A DNA stretch of 64,000 bases from DATKXU01 sp035528905 (lineage in GTDB: Bacteria > Armatimonadota > UBA5829 > DTJY01), in the NCBI GenBank assembly GCA_035528905.1, contig DATKXU010000012.1, positions 1 to 64,000 on the forward strand. Reading direction: 5' to 3'. Both the position numbers and the translations under genes were made by a program. Numbering within the stretch: position 1 is the stretch's first letter; every line of letters begins with the position of its first letter. Under the pieces are notes generated by a model. The model was not told where the DNA came from. It saw only the letters and a list, made by a program, of their open reading frames with translations, and made no database searches. This document shows positions 16,112 through 24,950 of this stretch, in pieces.

Positions 16112-16364
16112 AACCTGCGTTGCGTGCAGGACAAAGGGGGACAAGAAGAGCCTGGTGCGGGTCGTCAGGACGCCATCAGGAGAGATAGTTGTTGACCCTA
16201 CGGGGAGGATGCCCGGCAGGGGCGCGTATCTGTGCCCGTCGCCGGAGTGTTTGCGCCGTGCGGTGAGAGAAAAGCGGCTGTCCCGGGGGCTTCGGGCGGA
16301 GATCGCCGACGAAGCTGTCCGGCAGCTTGAAAGAGCTATGGGACAAGGGTCGGAAGAGATGTAG
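16083..16364 (+). CDS. ylxR: YlxR/RnpM family RNA-binding protein
   Basis: A 93-residue DUF448 protein. The core signatures are RTCVACRTKGDKKSLVRVVR, DPTGRMPGRGAYLC and CLRRAVREKRLSRGLR. In Bacillus subtilis YlxR (RnpM) binds and modulates RNase P RNA. It overlaps the end of nusA by 29 bp, the standard position between nusA and infB. A GTGCGA/TCGCAC hairpin (16390-16404) lies in the 163-bp gap before infB, which has no ylxQ (L7Ae-like) gene. Confidence 0.93.
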   Translation: MMRHRKVPIRTCVACRTKGDKKSLVRVVRTPSGEIVVDPTGRMPGRGAYLCPSPECLRRAVREKRLSRGLRAEIADEAVRQLERAMGQGSEEM

Positions 16365-16527
16365 GACATAGGGTGTTGGTTCGGCCAGAGTGCGATCGTC
16401 GCACGGGGGCATAGTCGCCTCAGAGCATTTGTGGCCCAGATGCCGGATTGAGGCGTACCGACCCGCTTCGAAATATGTGTCTTGCGGATTGGCGCGGCCC
16501 TGTGTTCTTGAGTGAGGTGACAGTACG

Positions 16528-18534
16528 ATGGCTAACGTGCGAGTTTACGAATTGGCGAGAGAACTTGATATCAGCAGTCGTGACTTGATGATTGCCCTGG
16601 CCGATTTGGGCGTCGAGATCAAGAATCATGCGAGCAGTCTGGACGAGAAGACGGTCGGCATGGTCAAGGAGGCCCTCAGCAAGGACGGCGGACGCGCCGA
16701 GGAGAAGAAGCCGGAAGTTGCGCTGCCGGATCAGGTCACGGTGCGGCAGTTGGCGGAACTCCTGGGCGTCGCTACTGTGGACGTCCAGAAGGCCCTTGTG
16801 AAGCAGAGGGCGCTCGTCGCCGTCAACCAAGCGGTTGCCCCTGAGCTGGCAAGGAAAGTCACCGAAACCTTCGGGTATTCGGTGGCGGTCCCGGAGCCGG
16901 TCAAGGTGGAAAAGCCCGAACCCGAGCCTGAGCCGAAGCAGAAGGCAGCCCCGGCGAAGCCGGAGGTCCCCCTGCCGAAACCCAAGCCTGCTCGCAAGCC
17001 GAAGCCCGCTCGTGAGACAGCCCTCGTGCCTCGGCCTCCCATCGTTACCATCCTCGGACACGTTGACCACGGGAAGACCACCTTGCTGGATGCGATCCGA
17101 AAGACCAATGTTATTGATCAGGAGTTCGGCGGCATCACGCAGCACATCGGTGCCTATCAGGTGGACGTCAAGGGCAAGAAGATCACGTTTGTGGATACCC
17201 CCGGCCATGAGGCGTTCACGGCAATGCGCGCGAGGGGAGCGCAGGTAACGGACGTCGCCGTCCTCGTCGTGGCAGCGGATGACGGTGTAATGCCGCAGAC
17301 GATAGAAGCGCTGGATCACGCGCGCGCCGCTGCCGTCCAGATTGTTGTGGCTATCAACAAGATAGACAAACCCGAAGCAAACGTGGAGCGCACGAAGCAG
17401 CAGCTTGCCGACCTCGGCCTTGTTGTCGAGGAATGGGGCGGCGATACGGTTTCTGTGGACGTCTCGGCCAAGACTCAGCAGAACGTGGATGAGCTGCTCG
17501 ACATGATTCTCCTCGTCGCCGAGCTGGCTGAGCTCAAAGCAGATCCTACAGGCCACGTGGAGGCGACTGTTGTTGAGGCGCAGCTCGACAAGGGCAAGGG
17601 TCCCATTGCCACGGTTCTGGTGCAGTCGGGGACGCTCAAGCAGGGCGAGGCGGTCGTGGTAGGCCAGTCCTACGGGCGTATCAAAGCGATGCTGGACGAC
17701 CGTGGACATAGAATCCAGAAGGTGGGACCGTCTACGCCGGCGGAGATAGTGGGCTTGTCGAGCGTGCCGCTCGCCGGCGACAAGCTCGAGGTCGCGAAGA
17801 GCGAGAAAGAGGCCAGGCAGATCGCCGAGGCCCGCGCGCAGGAGACGCGTTCGGAAAGGCTGGCGTCTGTGCAGCGCGTGACCCTCGCCGATCTGTACAG
17901 GCAGCTTCGGGAGGGCACTGTTAAGGAACTCAACGTTATCCTGAAGGGCGACGTGCAGGGATCCGTGGAGGCTATTCGCCAATCCTTGGAGCGGCTCTCT
18001 ACCGACGAGGTCAGGGTGAACCTCATCCACAGCGGCGTGGGGAACATAGGCGAGTCGGATGTTTTGCTCGCATCCGCATCGAATGCAGTTGTGATAGGCT
18101 TCAACGTCAAGGTGGATCCGCAGGCCAAACGCACTGCTGAGGCCGAGCATATTGATGTGCGGACCTACCAGGTAATCTATGGACTTCTCGACGAGATGAA
18201 GGCTGCCATGGAGGGCCTCCTCGAGCCGGTACTCGAGGAGTCTGTGATCGGTCATGTCGAGGTGAGGCAGGTCTTCAGACTGCCGCGCAGCGGAGTTGTC
18301 GCCGGCAGCTACGTCACCGACGGTAAGGTCCAGAGGAGCGCGGAAGCTCGTGTCATCCGCGATGGCGAGGTTGTCCGCACGGGCAAAGTATCCTCGCTGC
18401 GGCATTTGAAGGAAGATGTTCGTGAGATGGCCTCCGGTTTCGAGTGCGGCGTAATGCTGGAGGGATTCAATGACTTCCAGGAGGGCGATACGATCGAGTT
18501 CTTCACCGTCGAGGAGATCGCCCGAAGGATCTAA
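16528..18534 (+). CDS. infB: Translation initiation factor IF-2
   Basis: IF-2 is the GTPase that places fMet-tRNA on the 30S subunit. At 668 residues it is a short form. An N-terminal IF2N domain (MANVRVYELARELDISSRDL) is followed by a second IF2N-like segment (about 70-120), a Lys/Pro/Glu-rich linker (125-170), the G domain with GHVDHGKTTLLD, DTPGHEAF and NKIDKPEAN, then domains II-IV ending FFTVEEIARRI. GAGGTGA lies before the ATG. It belongs to the nusA operon. Confidence 0.97.
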   Translation: MANVRVYELARELDISSRDLMIALADLGVEIKNHASSLDEKTVGMVKEALSKDGGRAEEKKPEVALPDQVTVRQLAELLGVATVDVQKALVKQRALVAVNQAVAPELARKVTETFGYSVAVPEPVKVEKPEPEPEPKQKAAPAKPEVPLPKPKPARKPKPARETALVPRPPIVTILGHVDHGKTTLLDAIRKTNVIDQEFGGITQHIGAYQVDVKGKKITFVDTPGHEAFTAMRARGAQVTDVAVLVVAADDGVMPQTIEALDHARAAAVQIVVAINKIDKPEANVERTKQQLADLGLVVEEWGGDTVSVDVSAKTQQNVDELLDMILLVAELAELKADPTGHVEATVVEAQLDKGKGPIATVLVQSGTLKQGEAVVVGQSYGRIKAMLDDRGHRIQKVGPSTPAEIVGLSSVPLAGDKLEVAKSEKEARQIAEARAQETRSERLASVQRVTLADLYRQLREGTVKELNVILKGDVQGSVEAIRQSLERLSTDEVRVNLIHSGVGNIGESDVLLASASNAVVIGFNVKVDPQAKRTAEAEHIDVRTYQVIYGLLDEMKAAMEGLLEPVLEESVIGHVEVRQVFRLPRSGVVAGSYVTDGKVQRSAEARVIRDGEVVRTGKVSSLRHLKEDVREMASGFECGVMLEGFNDFQEGDTIEFFTVEEIARRI

Positions 18535-18559
18535 CTCGTGTCCCGGCGAGGATGGACAG

Positions 18560-18617
18560 AGGGAGTGGTGGAGTAATGAGGTACTGGGGGCCGGTCCCAT
18601 CACTCCAATACTCCATT
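18560..18617. repeat. Imperfect inverted short-period repeat after infB
   Basis: GGAGTGGTGGAGTAATGAGG on the left is partly complementary to a CACTCCAATACTCC tract on the right, giving a long imperfect hairpin in the infB-ylxP spacer. The right arm uses the same ACTCC unit as 2551-2594. Confidence 0.5.
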
Positions 18618-18644
18618 TGATCCCGTCTCCACGGAGGCATCGGG

Positions 18645-18926
18645 ATGATTGTCGGTGTGCTGACCGTGGACCTTCTGGTCTCGGACAGCAATTCTCTGAA
18701 AGACAAGCGGCAGGTGGTCAAGGGCCTGCTCGACAGAATAAAGAACAGATATAACGTATCGGCCGCCGAACTTGACGGCCTCGATACCTGGCGCAGAGCC
18801 GTGATCGGTGTGGCCTGTATCAGCAATGACAAGGGCGTGGCGAACGCGGTTCTGAATAAGGTGCTGGCGGGCATCGAGGCGAATCCCCGTGTGACGGTAG
18901 ACGGCTGCCGGGTTGAATTCCTATAG
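18645..18926 (+). CDS. ylxP: DUF503 family protein (YlxP)
   Basis: A 93-residue DUF503 protein with the family signatures VGVLTVDLLVSDSNSLKDKR, VVKGLLDRIKNRYNVSAAEL and WRRAVIGVACISND. Function is unknown, but the gene is almost always between infB and rbfA, as here. GGAGGCATCGGG precedes the ATG. The stop lies 10 bp before the rbfA ATG. Confidence 0.93.
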   Translation: MIVGVLTVDLLVSDSNSLKDKRQVVKGLLDRIKNRYNVSAAELDGLDTWRRAVIGVACISNDKGVANAVLNKVLAGIEANPRVTVDGCRVEFL

Positions 18927-18936
18927 TGTCAGCGCG

Positions 18937-19287
18937 ATGACTACCAGACAAGAACGCGTGAAAGAGCTTTTGAAAACGGAGATCAGCGACATCCTGATGA
19001 GGGAGATCAAAGATCCGCGCCTGGGCTTCGTGACTATCACCGATGCCGAGGTGTCGAAGGACTTGCGGCACGCTAAGGTGTACGTCAGCGTTTTGGGGGA
19101 CGAACAGGCGAAAAAGGAAAGTCTGGCGGTTCTCCAAAGCGCGGCCGGCTACGTCCGTGGCGAGTTTGGACGGCGGGCACGGATGAAGGTAATCCCCGAA
19201 ATATCTTTCAAGCTGGATCCCGCCATAGAGCATGGAGCGCGTATCTTCGAACTGTTGCAGCAGGTGAAGCACGATGACGAAAAGTGA
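18937..19287 (+). CDS. rbfA: 30S ribosome-binding factor A
   Basis: RbfA is a KH-fold factor that binds the 30S subunit during 16S rRNA maturation. The 116 residues match the family: RQERVKELLKTEISDILMRE, KDPRLGFVTITDAEVSKDLRHA, VYVSVLG and the end PEISFKLDPAIEHGARIFELL. I chose ATG 18937 because homology starts there; an upstream in-frame start overlaps ylxP. The ribosome site is weak, which suggests coupling to ylxP. It overlaps nrnA by 14 bp. Confidence 0.94.
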   Translation: MTTRQERVKELLKTEISDILMREIKDPRLGFVTITDAEVSKDLRHAKVYVSVLGDEQAKKESLAVLQSAAGYVRGEFGRRARMKVIPEISFKLDPAIEHGARIFELLQQVKHDDEK

Positions 19288-20245
19288 TCTACAGGATGCT
19301 GTCTCCATACTGCGCGAGTGCAGCGATTTCCTGATCGCCGGTCACGTCAGCCCGGACGGCGACTGCCTTGGATGCATGTGCGCTCTTGCCTTGGCCCTGC
19401 AAGGCCCGGGCAAATCAGTCGTGCTCGTCAACCCTGATGGCGTGCCCGACCTCTACCGATACCTGCCGGGAAGCGATCGTGTGGTCAGGGAAGTGCCGGC
19501 CGGCCGCAGGTTTGATGCAGCGATAGTGGTTGACTGCGAGGGCCTGGACAGGCTGGGCGTCGTCGCGGAGGCTCTGCCCTTATGCCGGAGGGTGCTGGAG
19601 ATTGACCATCACCCCGGAGGCCGGCCCAGCTCGGACGTGCAGCTTGTTGACCCGTCCGCTGCCTCCTGCGGCGAGATCGTCGTGCAGCTCTTGAACGAGG
19701 CCGGGATCAAGATTGAGCACAACGTCGCCGAGTGTCTCCTGACAGCGGTCGTTACGGATACGGGCTCATTCAGATTCAGTAGCGTAAAGCCGTCCACGCT
19801 CAGGGCTGCTGCGACTCTGATTGAAGCGGGCGCTTCGATCAGCAAGGTTGCCCGTAGAGTTTACGAGACTCGCTCTCTTTCCAGCGTCAAGCTGCTGGGA
19901 ATAGCGCTATCCACCCTGCGCACGACGGCAGACGGCCAGATCGTCTATACCTCGATCACACGGGATCAAATGGCCTTATCGAGCGCCGCAGACGCCGAGA
20001 CCGAGGGCATCGTAAACTATGTCCGGTCGGTGCGAGGCGCGCAGGTAGGAATCCTCTTCCGCGAATGCCAGGACGGAAACACAAAGGTCAGCCTGCGGTC
20101 GAGAGACGGGCTTGACATCAGCCAGGTTGCGCGGTTGTTCGGCGGAGGCGGCCACAGGGCAGCCGCCGGGTGTACTGTGGAGCGCCCGCTGTCCGATGCG
20201 GTCGGCCTCGTTGTAGATGCTGTCCAAAAATGGATGGGGTCCTGA
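19274..20245 (+). CDS. nrnA: DHH-family nanoRNase / pAp phosphatase
   Basis: A 323-residue DHH/DHHA1 phosphoesterase of the NrnA type, which degrades 2-5-nt RNAs and dephosphorylates pAp. Motifs are GHVSPDGDCLGCMCAL (I), the VVDCEG Asp (II), EIDHHPGGRP (III, the DHH) and TDTGSFRFSS (IV). The C-terminal DHHA1 domain has LRSRDGLDISQVA and GGGGHRAAAG. It sits in the conserved position between rbfA and truB and overlaps both, by 14 and 16 bp, so translational coupling is likely. Confidence 0.94.
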   Translation: MTKSDLQDAVSILRECSDFLIAGHVSPDGDCLGCMCALALALQGPGKSVVLVNPDGVPDLYRYLPGSDRVVREVPAGRRFDAAIVVDCEGLDRLGVVAEALPLCRRVLEIDHHPGGRPSSDVQLVDPSAASCGEIVVQLLNEAGIKIEHNVAECLLTAVVTDTGSFRFSSVKPSTLRAAATLIEAGASISKVARRVYETRSLSSVKLLGIALSTLRTTADGQIVYTSITRDQMALSSAADAETEGIVNYVRSVRGAQVGILFRECQDGNTKVSLRSRDGLDISQVARLFGGGGHRAAAGCTVERPLSDAVGLVVDAVQKWMGS

Positions 20246-21159
20246 ACGTAAACAAACCTGCCGGGCCGACTTCTCACGACGTGGTTGCCCGGATCCGGCG
20301 AACTGTCCGCCCCAGTCGGGTCGGCCATGCAGGCGCGCTCGACCCGATTGCCACTGGTGTCCTTCTGATCTGTCTCAACAACGCTACAAGGATCGTCGAA
20401 TACCTCATGGATTGGCCGAAGTCCTACCGCGCGATGGCCGTGCTGGGGGTCGAGACGGATACCGAGGACGCAGCCGGCTCCATTTTGCGGGAATCCGACT
20501 GCTCGCATATCAGCAGAGAGGATGTAGAAGCCGTCCTGCCTCCATTCATTGGCGAGATCATGCAAATTCCCCCAATGGTCTCGGCGGTGCACCATAAGGG
20601 GCGTCGTTTGTACGAGCTCGCTCGCGCCGGCGAAGTGGTCGAAAGGGCCCCGCGGCCCGTCGAGATATTCTCGCTCCGTCTGAGCGACTTCGAGCCGGGT
20701 CCTAGGGCGAAGGCGCTACTCGAAGTGGACTGCTCCCGCGGCACATATGTCCGGACGCTCTGCGCAGATATCGGAAGGGCATTGGATTGCGGCGCGCATA
20801 TGTCGTCGCTCGTCCGTACTGCGGTAGGCCGGTTCCGGCTGGAGGACGCGGTCTCCATCGAGGCCGTCGAGGAGAAGGCCGCCTCAGAGCGGTTGAGCGA
20901 CATCCTGCACCCGATTGACGAGGTCCTTGCCGACTTTATATCAGTTGGCGTTTCTGATGCGGACACCAGGCTTGTCGCAAACGGGGCGCCGCTCGCGTCG
21001 GGCAGGATTAGCTTGCCCGATGGCGAACCCCCGGCACTCGGCGCTCTACTCAGAATCCACGGACCGGATGACCGGCTGCTCGCAATCGGCAGGTTGTGTA
21101 GCCTGGCGACCGGTGAAGTCGTCCTGAAACCCGACAAGGTTTTTGCGGAGTGCGCCTAG
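20230..21159 (+). CDS. truB: tRNA pseudouridine(55) synthase
   Basis: TruB makes pseudouridine 55 in the tRNA T-loop. The 309 residues carry MDGVLNVNKPAGPTSHDVVA, the catalytic Asp in GHAGALDPIATGVL (the usual GTLDP is GALDP), and SCSRGTYVRTLCADIG-like text (here DCSRGTYVRTLCADIG). A C-terminal PUA-like domain follows (about 245-309). I chose ATG 20230 since it gives the canonical N-terminus; it overlaps the nrnA stop by 16 bp. ribF follows after 15 bp. Confidence 0.95.
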   Translation: MDGVLNVNKPAGPTSHDVVARIRRTVRPSRVGHAGALDPIATGVLLICLNNATRIVEYLMDWPKSYRAMAVLGVETDTEDAAGSILRESDCSHISREDVEAVLPPFIGEIMQIPPMVSAVHHKGRRLYELARAGEVVERAPRPVEIFSLRLSDFEPGPRAKALLEVDCSRGTYVRTLCADIGRALDCGAHMSSLVRTAVGRFRLEDAVSIEAVEEKAASERLSDILHPIDEVLADFISVGVSDADTRLVANGAPLASGRISLPDGEPPALGALLRIHGPDDRLLAIGRLCSLATGEVVLKPDKVFAECA

Positions 21160-21174
21160 GTAGGGGTCGGAGAA

Positions 21175-22095
21175 TTGGAAACCTTTCGCAGACTGGAAGA
21201 TCTGAAGCTCGGCGGCCCATCCGTGGTCGCAGTGGGCGTCTTTGATGGCGTGCATGTGGGGCATCAAGCGATAATGCGCATTGTGAAGGCCGACGCCGCT
21301 GAGCTCGGCGCCCGATCGGCTGTTGTCACCTTCGATCGCGACCCGGAGGAGTTGGTGAGTCCGCGAAGGCCCGTTGCATATCTCACGACACTGCGCCAGA
21401 AGGTGGATTTGATCGCGGAGCAGGGCATGGACCTGGCTGTCGTGCTGCCACTGGGGAGATGGCTCATAGACATGCCTGCGCAGCAGTTTGTTTCGAGCAT
21501 CCTCCATGAGAGACTTGGCGCCGTTCAGATAGTGGTCGGAGCCAACTTTGCCTTCGGTAAGGGGCGTGCCGGGAGCGTGGGTCTTCTCCGGGAGATGGGC
21601 CCCGACCTCGGCTTCGAAGTCGTTGAGGTCTCGCCGATTAAGGTTGACGGACTCCTGGTGAGCAGCACGTCTATTCGCACGTTGCTGGCAGACGGCAACG
21701 TCGAGAAAGCGAACGTGCTGCTGGGACACCCCTTCGCTCTGGAGGGTAGGGTTGTCGCCGGTGAGGGAATCGGACGGTCTATAGGCTACCCGACGGCGAA
21801 TATCGAGCCGGTTGCGGAGGAAGTAGTCCCGGGCAGGGGCGTCTATGCAGTGTCGGTAAACGTCGGCGGCGCGACATGGACTGGCGTTGCGAATATCGGC
21901 ATCCGGCCCACGATAGGAACCCGTGGGACCAGCATCGAGGCCTACATCATCGGCTTCTCGGGTGACCTATACGGCCAGGAGTTAGCGATGGTGTTTCACC
22001 ACCGTCTCAGGGATGAGGTGCAGTTTCCTGACGTAGAAGCGTTGAAACTTCAAGTAGCTCATGATATCGAGCGAGCGTCGCGCCTGGTCGTATGA
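21175..22095 (+). CDS. ribF: Bifunctional riboflavin kinase / FAD synthetase
   Basis: RibF phosphorylates riboflavin to FMN and adenylates FMN to FAD. The N-terminal FAD synthetase domain (1-180) has VAVGVFDGVHVGHQAIM, GANFAFGKGRAG and the VSSTSIRTLLADG motif. The C-terminal riboflavin kinase domain has HPFALEGRVVAGEGIGRSIGYPTANI and GVANIGIRPTIG. It is 306 residues and full length. The start is TTG at 21175 behind CGGAG. It completes the operon begun at nusA; rpsO has its own promoter. Confidence 0.95.
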   Translation: METFRRLEDLKLGGPSVVAVGVFDGVHVGHQAIMRIVKADAAELGARSAVVTFDRDPEELVSPRRPVAYLTTLRQKVDLIAEQGMDLAVVLPLGRWLIDMPAQQFVSSILHERLGAVQIVVGANFAFGKGRAGSVGLLREMGPDLGFEVVEVSPIKVDGLLVSSTSIRTLLADGNVEKANVLLGHPFALEGRVVAGEGIGRSIGYPTANIEPVAEEVVPGRGVYAVSVNVGGATWTGVANIGIRPTIGTRGTSIEAYIIGFSGDLYGQELAMVFHHRLRDEVQFPDVEALKLQVAHDIERASRLVV

Positions 22096-22113
22096 ACGCC
22101 CGGCGACCAGCAT

Positions 22114-22142
22114 TTGACACCTGTTTGCCATTGTGGTATACT
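22114..22142 (+). promoter_or_regulatory. Promoter for rpsO-pnp
   Basis: -35 TTGACA (22114-22119), a 17-bp spacer and -10 TATACT (22137-22142), a strong consensus match. The leader is about 250 nt long. Confidence 0.8.
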
Positions 22143-22399
22143 GCAGCGAGTCAAACCCGGGCCATGCCGGCTGCGCTCGCGGCGGGCGGGTTGCGGTAGA
22201 CCAAAGCCTGTAGACCGATTGCCGAGTTCCAGGTTTCAAGTTCCGAGTTTCAAGTTAGGCCGAGCGGATCAACCTGGAACTTGAAACCTGGAACCTGGAA
22301 CCTTTACAGTCTACAGCCTTCAGTCTATTGCCTCCCTTCCGTCTCCACGAGCCGACAGCCTGCATGATGCCTGTTGCGACTAGGAGGATTCACTTCCAA
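22143..22399 (+). other. Long rpsO leader with a 19-bp inverted repeat
   Basis: The 304-bp ribF-rpsO spacer holds the rpsO promoter and a leader with many near-repeats of the words AAGTTCC and AACCTGG. The leader ends in AGGAGG (22382-22387), 12 bp before the rpsO ATG. It may carry an S15 autoregulatory site, as in other bacteria, but I cannot identify a known fold. Confidence 0.45.
22226..22294. repeat. Perfect 19-bp inverted repeat with 31-base loop
   Basis: Arms 22226-22244 and 22276-22294 are exact reverse complements (GTTCCAGG... / ...CCTGGAAC). Extra partial copies of the same word flank the arms, so this is part of a repeat family rather than a simple terminator. Confidence 0.85.
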
Positions 22400-22669
22400 A
22401 TGACTTTGCAGAAAGGCGATAAGACCTCCATCATCGGCGAGTACAAGATGCACGAGGGTGACACCGGATCGGCTGACGTGCAGATCGCGCTGTTGACTGC
22501 CAGAATCAACCAGCTAACAGAGCATCTGAAGCAGCACAAGAAGGATCACCACTCGAGGCGCGGCCTCCTTATGATGGTCGGCCAGCGGCGCAGGCTGCTG
22601 AACTACCTCACTACGAAGGATATCGAGAGGTACCGCTCTCTCGTTAACCGTCTTGGCTTGAGGAGATAG
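22400..22669 (+). CDS. rpsO: 30S ribosomal protein S15
   Basis: S15 binds 16S rRNA early in 30S assembly. The 89 residues are standard: MTLQKGDKTSIIGEYKMHEG, TGSADVQIALLTARINQLTEHLK, HKKDHHSRRGLLMMVGQRRR and the end RYRSLVNRLGLRR. ATG 22400 is set by an AGGAGG and by homology. pnp follows after 18 bp, the usual rpsO-pnp pair. Confidence 0.98.
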   Translation: MTLQKGDKTSIIGEYKMHEGDTGSADVQIALLTARINQLTEHLKQHKKDHHSRRGLLMMVGQRRRLLNYLTTKDIERYRSLVNRLGLRR

Positions 22670-22687
22670 GAGAAAACTGAAAAACAC

Positions 22688-24847
22688 ATGATACAACAGG
22701 TTGAGTTGGACCTAGATGGCCGTACTCTGCGCATAGAAACAGGCAGAGTGGGCAGGCAGGCCGATGGAGCAGTGTTAGTCTCAATGGGTGATACCGTGGT
22801 TCTGGCCGCGGCTACCATGAGCCATGAGCGGAGGGAGGGAATAGACTTCTTCCCGCTGGTCTGCGATTACGAAGAACGCAAGTATGCTGTTGGCAAAATC
22901 CCCGGCGGTTTTGTGAAACGCGGAGGCAGACCCTCCGAGAGAGCGATACTCGTCTCCAGGCTGATTGACAGACCTCTCCGCCCGCTGTTTCCCCAAGGAA
23001 TGCGGAATGAAGTCCAAGTCATCGCCATCCCTCTATCACTCGAGCTCGCTAATCCATCCGACGTGCTCGCGATGATCGCCGCTTCAGCCGCACTGAGCAT
23101 CTCACGCATTCCTTTCGACGGCCCAATCGGGGCCGTGCGAGTCGCCAGAGTTGACGGCAGATTCGTCATAAACCCGTCTTGGGAGGAAGCGGAGTCTTCA
23201 GAGCTCAATCTCGTGATGGCCGGCGCTGACGACCGCATTATGATGGTGGATATAGAGTCTCGAGAGGTGGATGAGTCCATTGTCCTTGAGGCGGTCAGCT
23301 ATGGCCATCAGTACGTGAAGCGGCTGATAGAGATTCAGAACGAGCTGGTTCGCAAAGCCGGCCAACCAAAGACCCAAGTGGAGTTCCATTCTGTGTCCGA
23401 GGAGTTTGTGCAGACGATTCGCGCGCGGGCCGGCGAGGACATACTGAACGCCGTTCAGCAGGTCGAAAAGGCGGAGCGTAAGACCGGCATCGCGGAGATC
23501 GTTGACAGCCTGGCTGCCGACTTCCCGGAGCAGGAAGTTGAGGTCGCTGAGGCCGTAGAACAGATTTGCAAGCAAGAGGTCAGGAAGCTGATCCTCGAAA
23601 AGGGGGTTCGAGCCGACGGCAGAATGCCGGACGAGATTCGCGAGCTTTCCAGCGCGGTCGGGATGCTCCCCAGGGTGCACGGCTCCGGCCTCTTCACCAG
23701 GGGACAGACCCAGGTTCTCACGGCGGTAACACTGGGTTCTATCGAGGACGCGCAGATCGTGGACAATCTGGAACAAGATGGCGTCAAGCGGTATATGCAT
23801 TTCTACAACTTCACGCCGTTCAGCGTGGGCGAGACACGTCCGCTCCGAGGTCCCGGAAGGCGTGAGGTCGGCCACGGCGTTCTTGCCGAGAAGGCTCTGG
23901 CGCAGGTCATCCCTTCTCAGGATGAATTCCCTTATGCTATCCTGCTGACCTCCGAGGTTCTGGAATCGAATGGTTCGACCTCGATGGCCAGCGTTTGCTC
24001 AAGCAGTCTTGCCCTCATGGACGCCGGTGTCGGTATCAAGGCTCCGGTCGCCGGCGTTGCGATGGGCCTGATGTCCGACGGCGACAAGCATATCGTGCTG
24101 AGCGACATCCGGGATATGGAGGACTTCTACGGCGACATGGACTTCAAGATCGCGGGCACGTCGGACGGGATCACTGCAGGCCAATTGGATACCAAGATAA
24201 AGGGGATTCCGGTGGCGGTCTTGGGGGACGCCCTGGCGAAGGCGAAATCGGCGCGCCTGCATATCCTCAGCAATATGCTCGAGGCCATTTCCGAGCCGCG
24301 GCCCGAGCTGTCGCCTTACGCTCCGAGGGTGCTCATCATCGTGATTCATCCCGATAAGATCGGCGATGTCATCGGCCCCGGCGGCAAGGTGATTAAGAAG
24401 CTCGAGGCCGAAACCGGAGCGAACATAAGCATCGAGCAGGATGGCCGCGTCTTCATCACCGCCGTTGATAAAGAGGCTGGCGAGCGCGCGCTCAAGATGG
24501 TGGACGACATAACCCGCGACATCGGGGTTGGTGAAACCTATGTGGGCCGTGTCACAAAGACGACGGCCTTCGGAGCGTTTGTGGAGATCCTGCCCGGAAG
24601 AGAGGGCCTGGTCCATATATCTCAGCTTGCTCCCAGGCGAGTGGAACGGGTCGAGGACGTGGTCCGCGTAGGCGACGAGATCGTCGTTAAGGTGAACGAG
24701 ATCACCCCGCAGGGCAAGATCGGTCTGACCCGGAAGGGAGTCACGCAGCCCGGCGAGGAGGCGGCCGCTGGTCCGGAACGCGAGCGAGAGCGGCATGCGC
24801 CTACGGAAACGGGTGTTGTGCAAGCAAGGTTCAGACCCAAGCACTAA
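22688..24847 (+). CDS. pnp: Polynucleotide phosphorylase
   Basis: PNPase is a 3'-5' phosphorolytic exoribonuclease of mRNA turnover. The 719 residues contain the first RNase PH domain (1-140), a helical domain, the catalytic second RNase PH domain with FTRGQTQVLTAVTLGS and SSLALMDAGVGIKAPVAGVAMG, a KH domain (about 550-610) with IGDVIGPGGKVIKKLEAETG, and S1 (about 615-690) with VGRVTKTTAFGAFVEILPGREGLVHIS. A short basic tail ends the protein. The GGAG upstream is about 15 bp from the ATG, a long spacing. Confidence 0.98.
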   Translation: MIQQVELDLDGRTLRIETGRVGRQADGAVLVSMGDTVVLAAATMSHERREGIDFFPLVCDYEERKYAVGKIPGGFVKRGGRPSERAILVSRLIDRPLRPLFPQGMRNEVQVIAIPLSLELANPSDVLAMIAASAALSISRIPFDGPIGAVRVARVDGRFVINPSWEEAESSELNLVMAGADDRIMMVDIESREVDESIVLEAVSYGHQYVKRLIEIQNELVRKAGQPKTQVEFHSVSEEFVQTIRARAGEDILNAVQQVEKAERKTGIAEIVDSLAADFPEQEVEVAEAVEQICKQEVRKLILEKGVRADGRMPDEIRELSSAVGMLPRVHGSGLFTRGQTQVLTAVTLGSIEDAQIVDNLEQDGVKRYMHFYNFTPFSVGETRPLRGPGRREVGHGVLAEKALAQVIPSQDEFPYAILLTSEVLESNGSTSMASVCSSSLALMDAGVGIKAPVAGVAMGLMSDGDKHIVLSDIRDMEDFYGDMDFKIAGTSDGITAGQLDTKIKGIPVAVLGDALAKAKSARLHILSNMLEAISEPRPELSPYAPRVLIIVIHPDKIGDVIGPGGKVIKKLEAETGANISIEQDGRVFITAVDKEAGERALKMVDDITRDIGVGETYVGRVTKTTAFGAFVEILPGREGLVHISQLAPRRVERVEDVVRVGDEIVVKVNEITPQGKIGLTRKGVTQPGEEAAAGPERERERHAPTETGVVQARFRPKH

Positions 24848-24950
24848 TTCCTAGTACAGACCTTGGATCGCGGCCGGCCGGAGCGACGGTGCTCATCAGC
24901 GCTTGTTTCGGCCGGCGCGTGCATCTTGGCGTGCTTATTCTGGATAGGTG

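Noticed and set aside
15173..16369. A long minus-strand frame across nusA and ylxR
   Set aside because: Produced by the tandem repeats and GC-rich third positions; no ribosome site and no homology pattern.
16420..18603. A 727-residue open frame antisense to infB
   Set aside because: IF-2 on the plus strand is unmistakable; the antisense frame is a by-product of GC-rich codon use, with a His/Leu/Arg-rich composition and no family signature.
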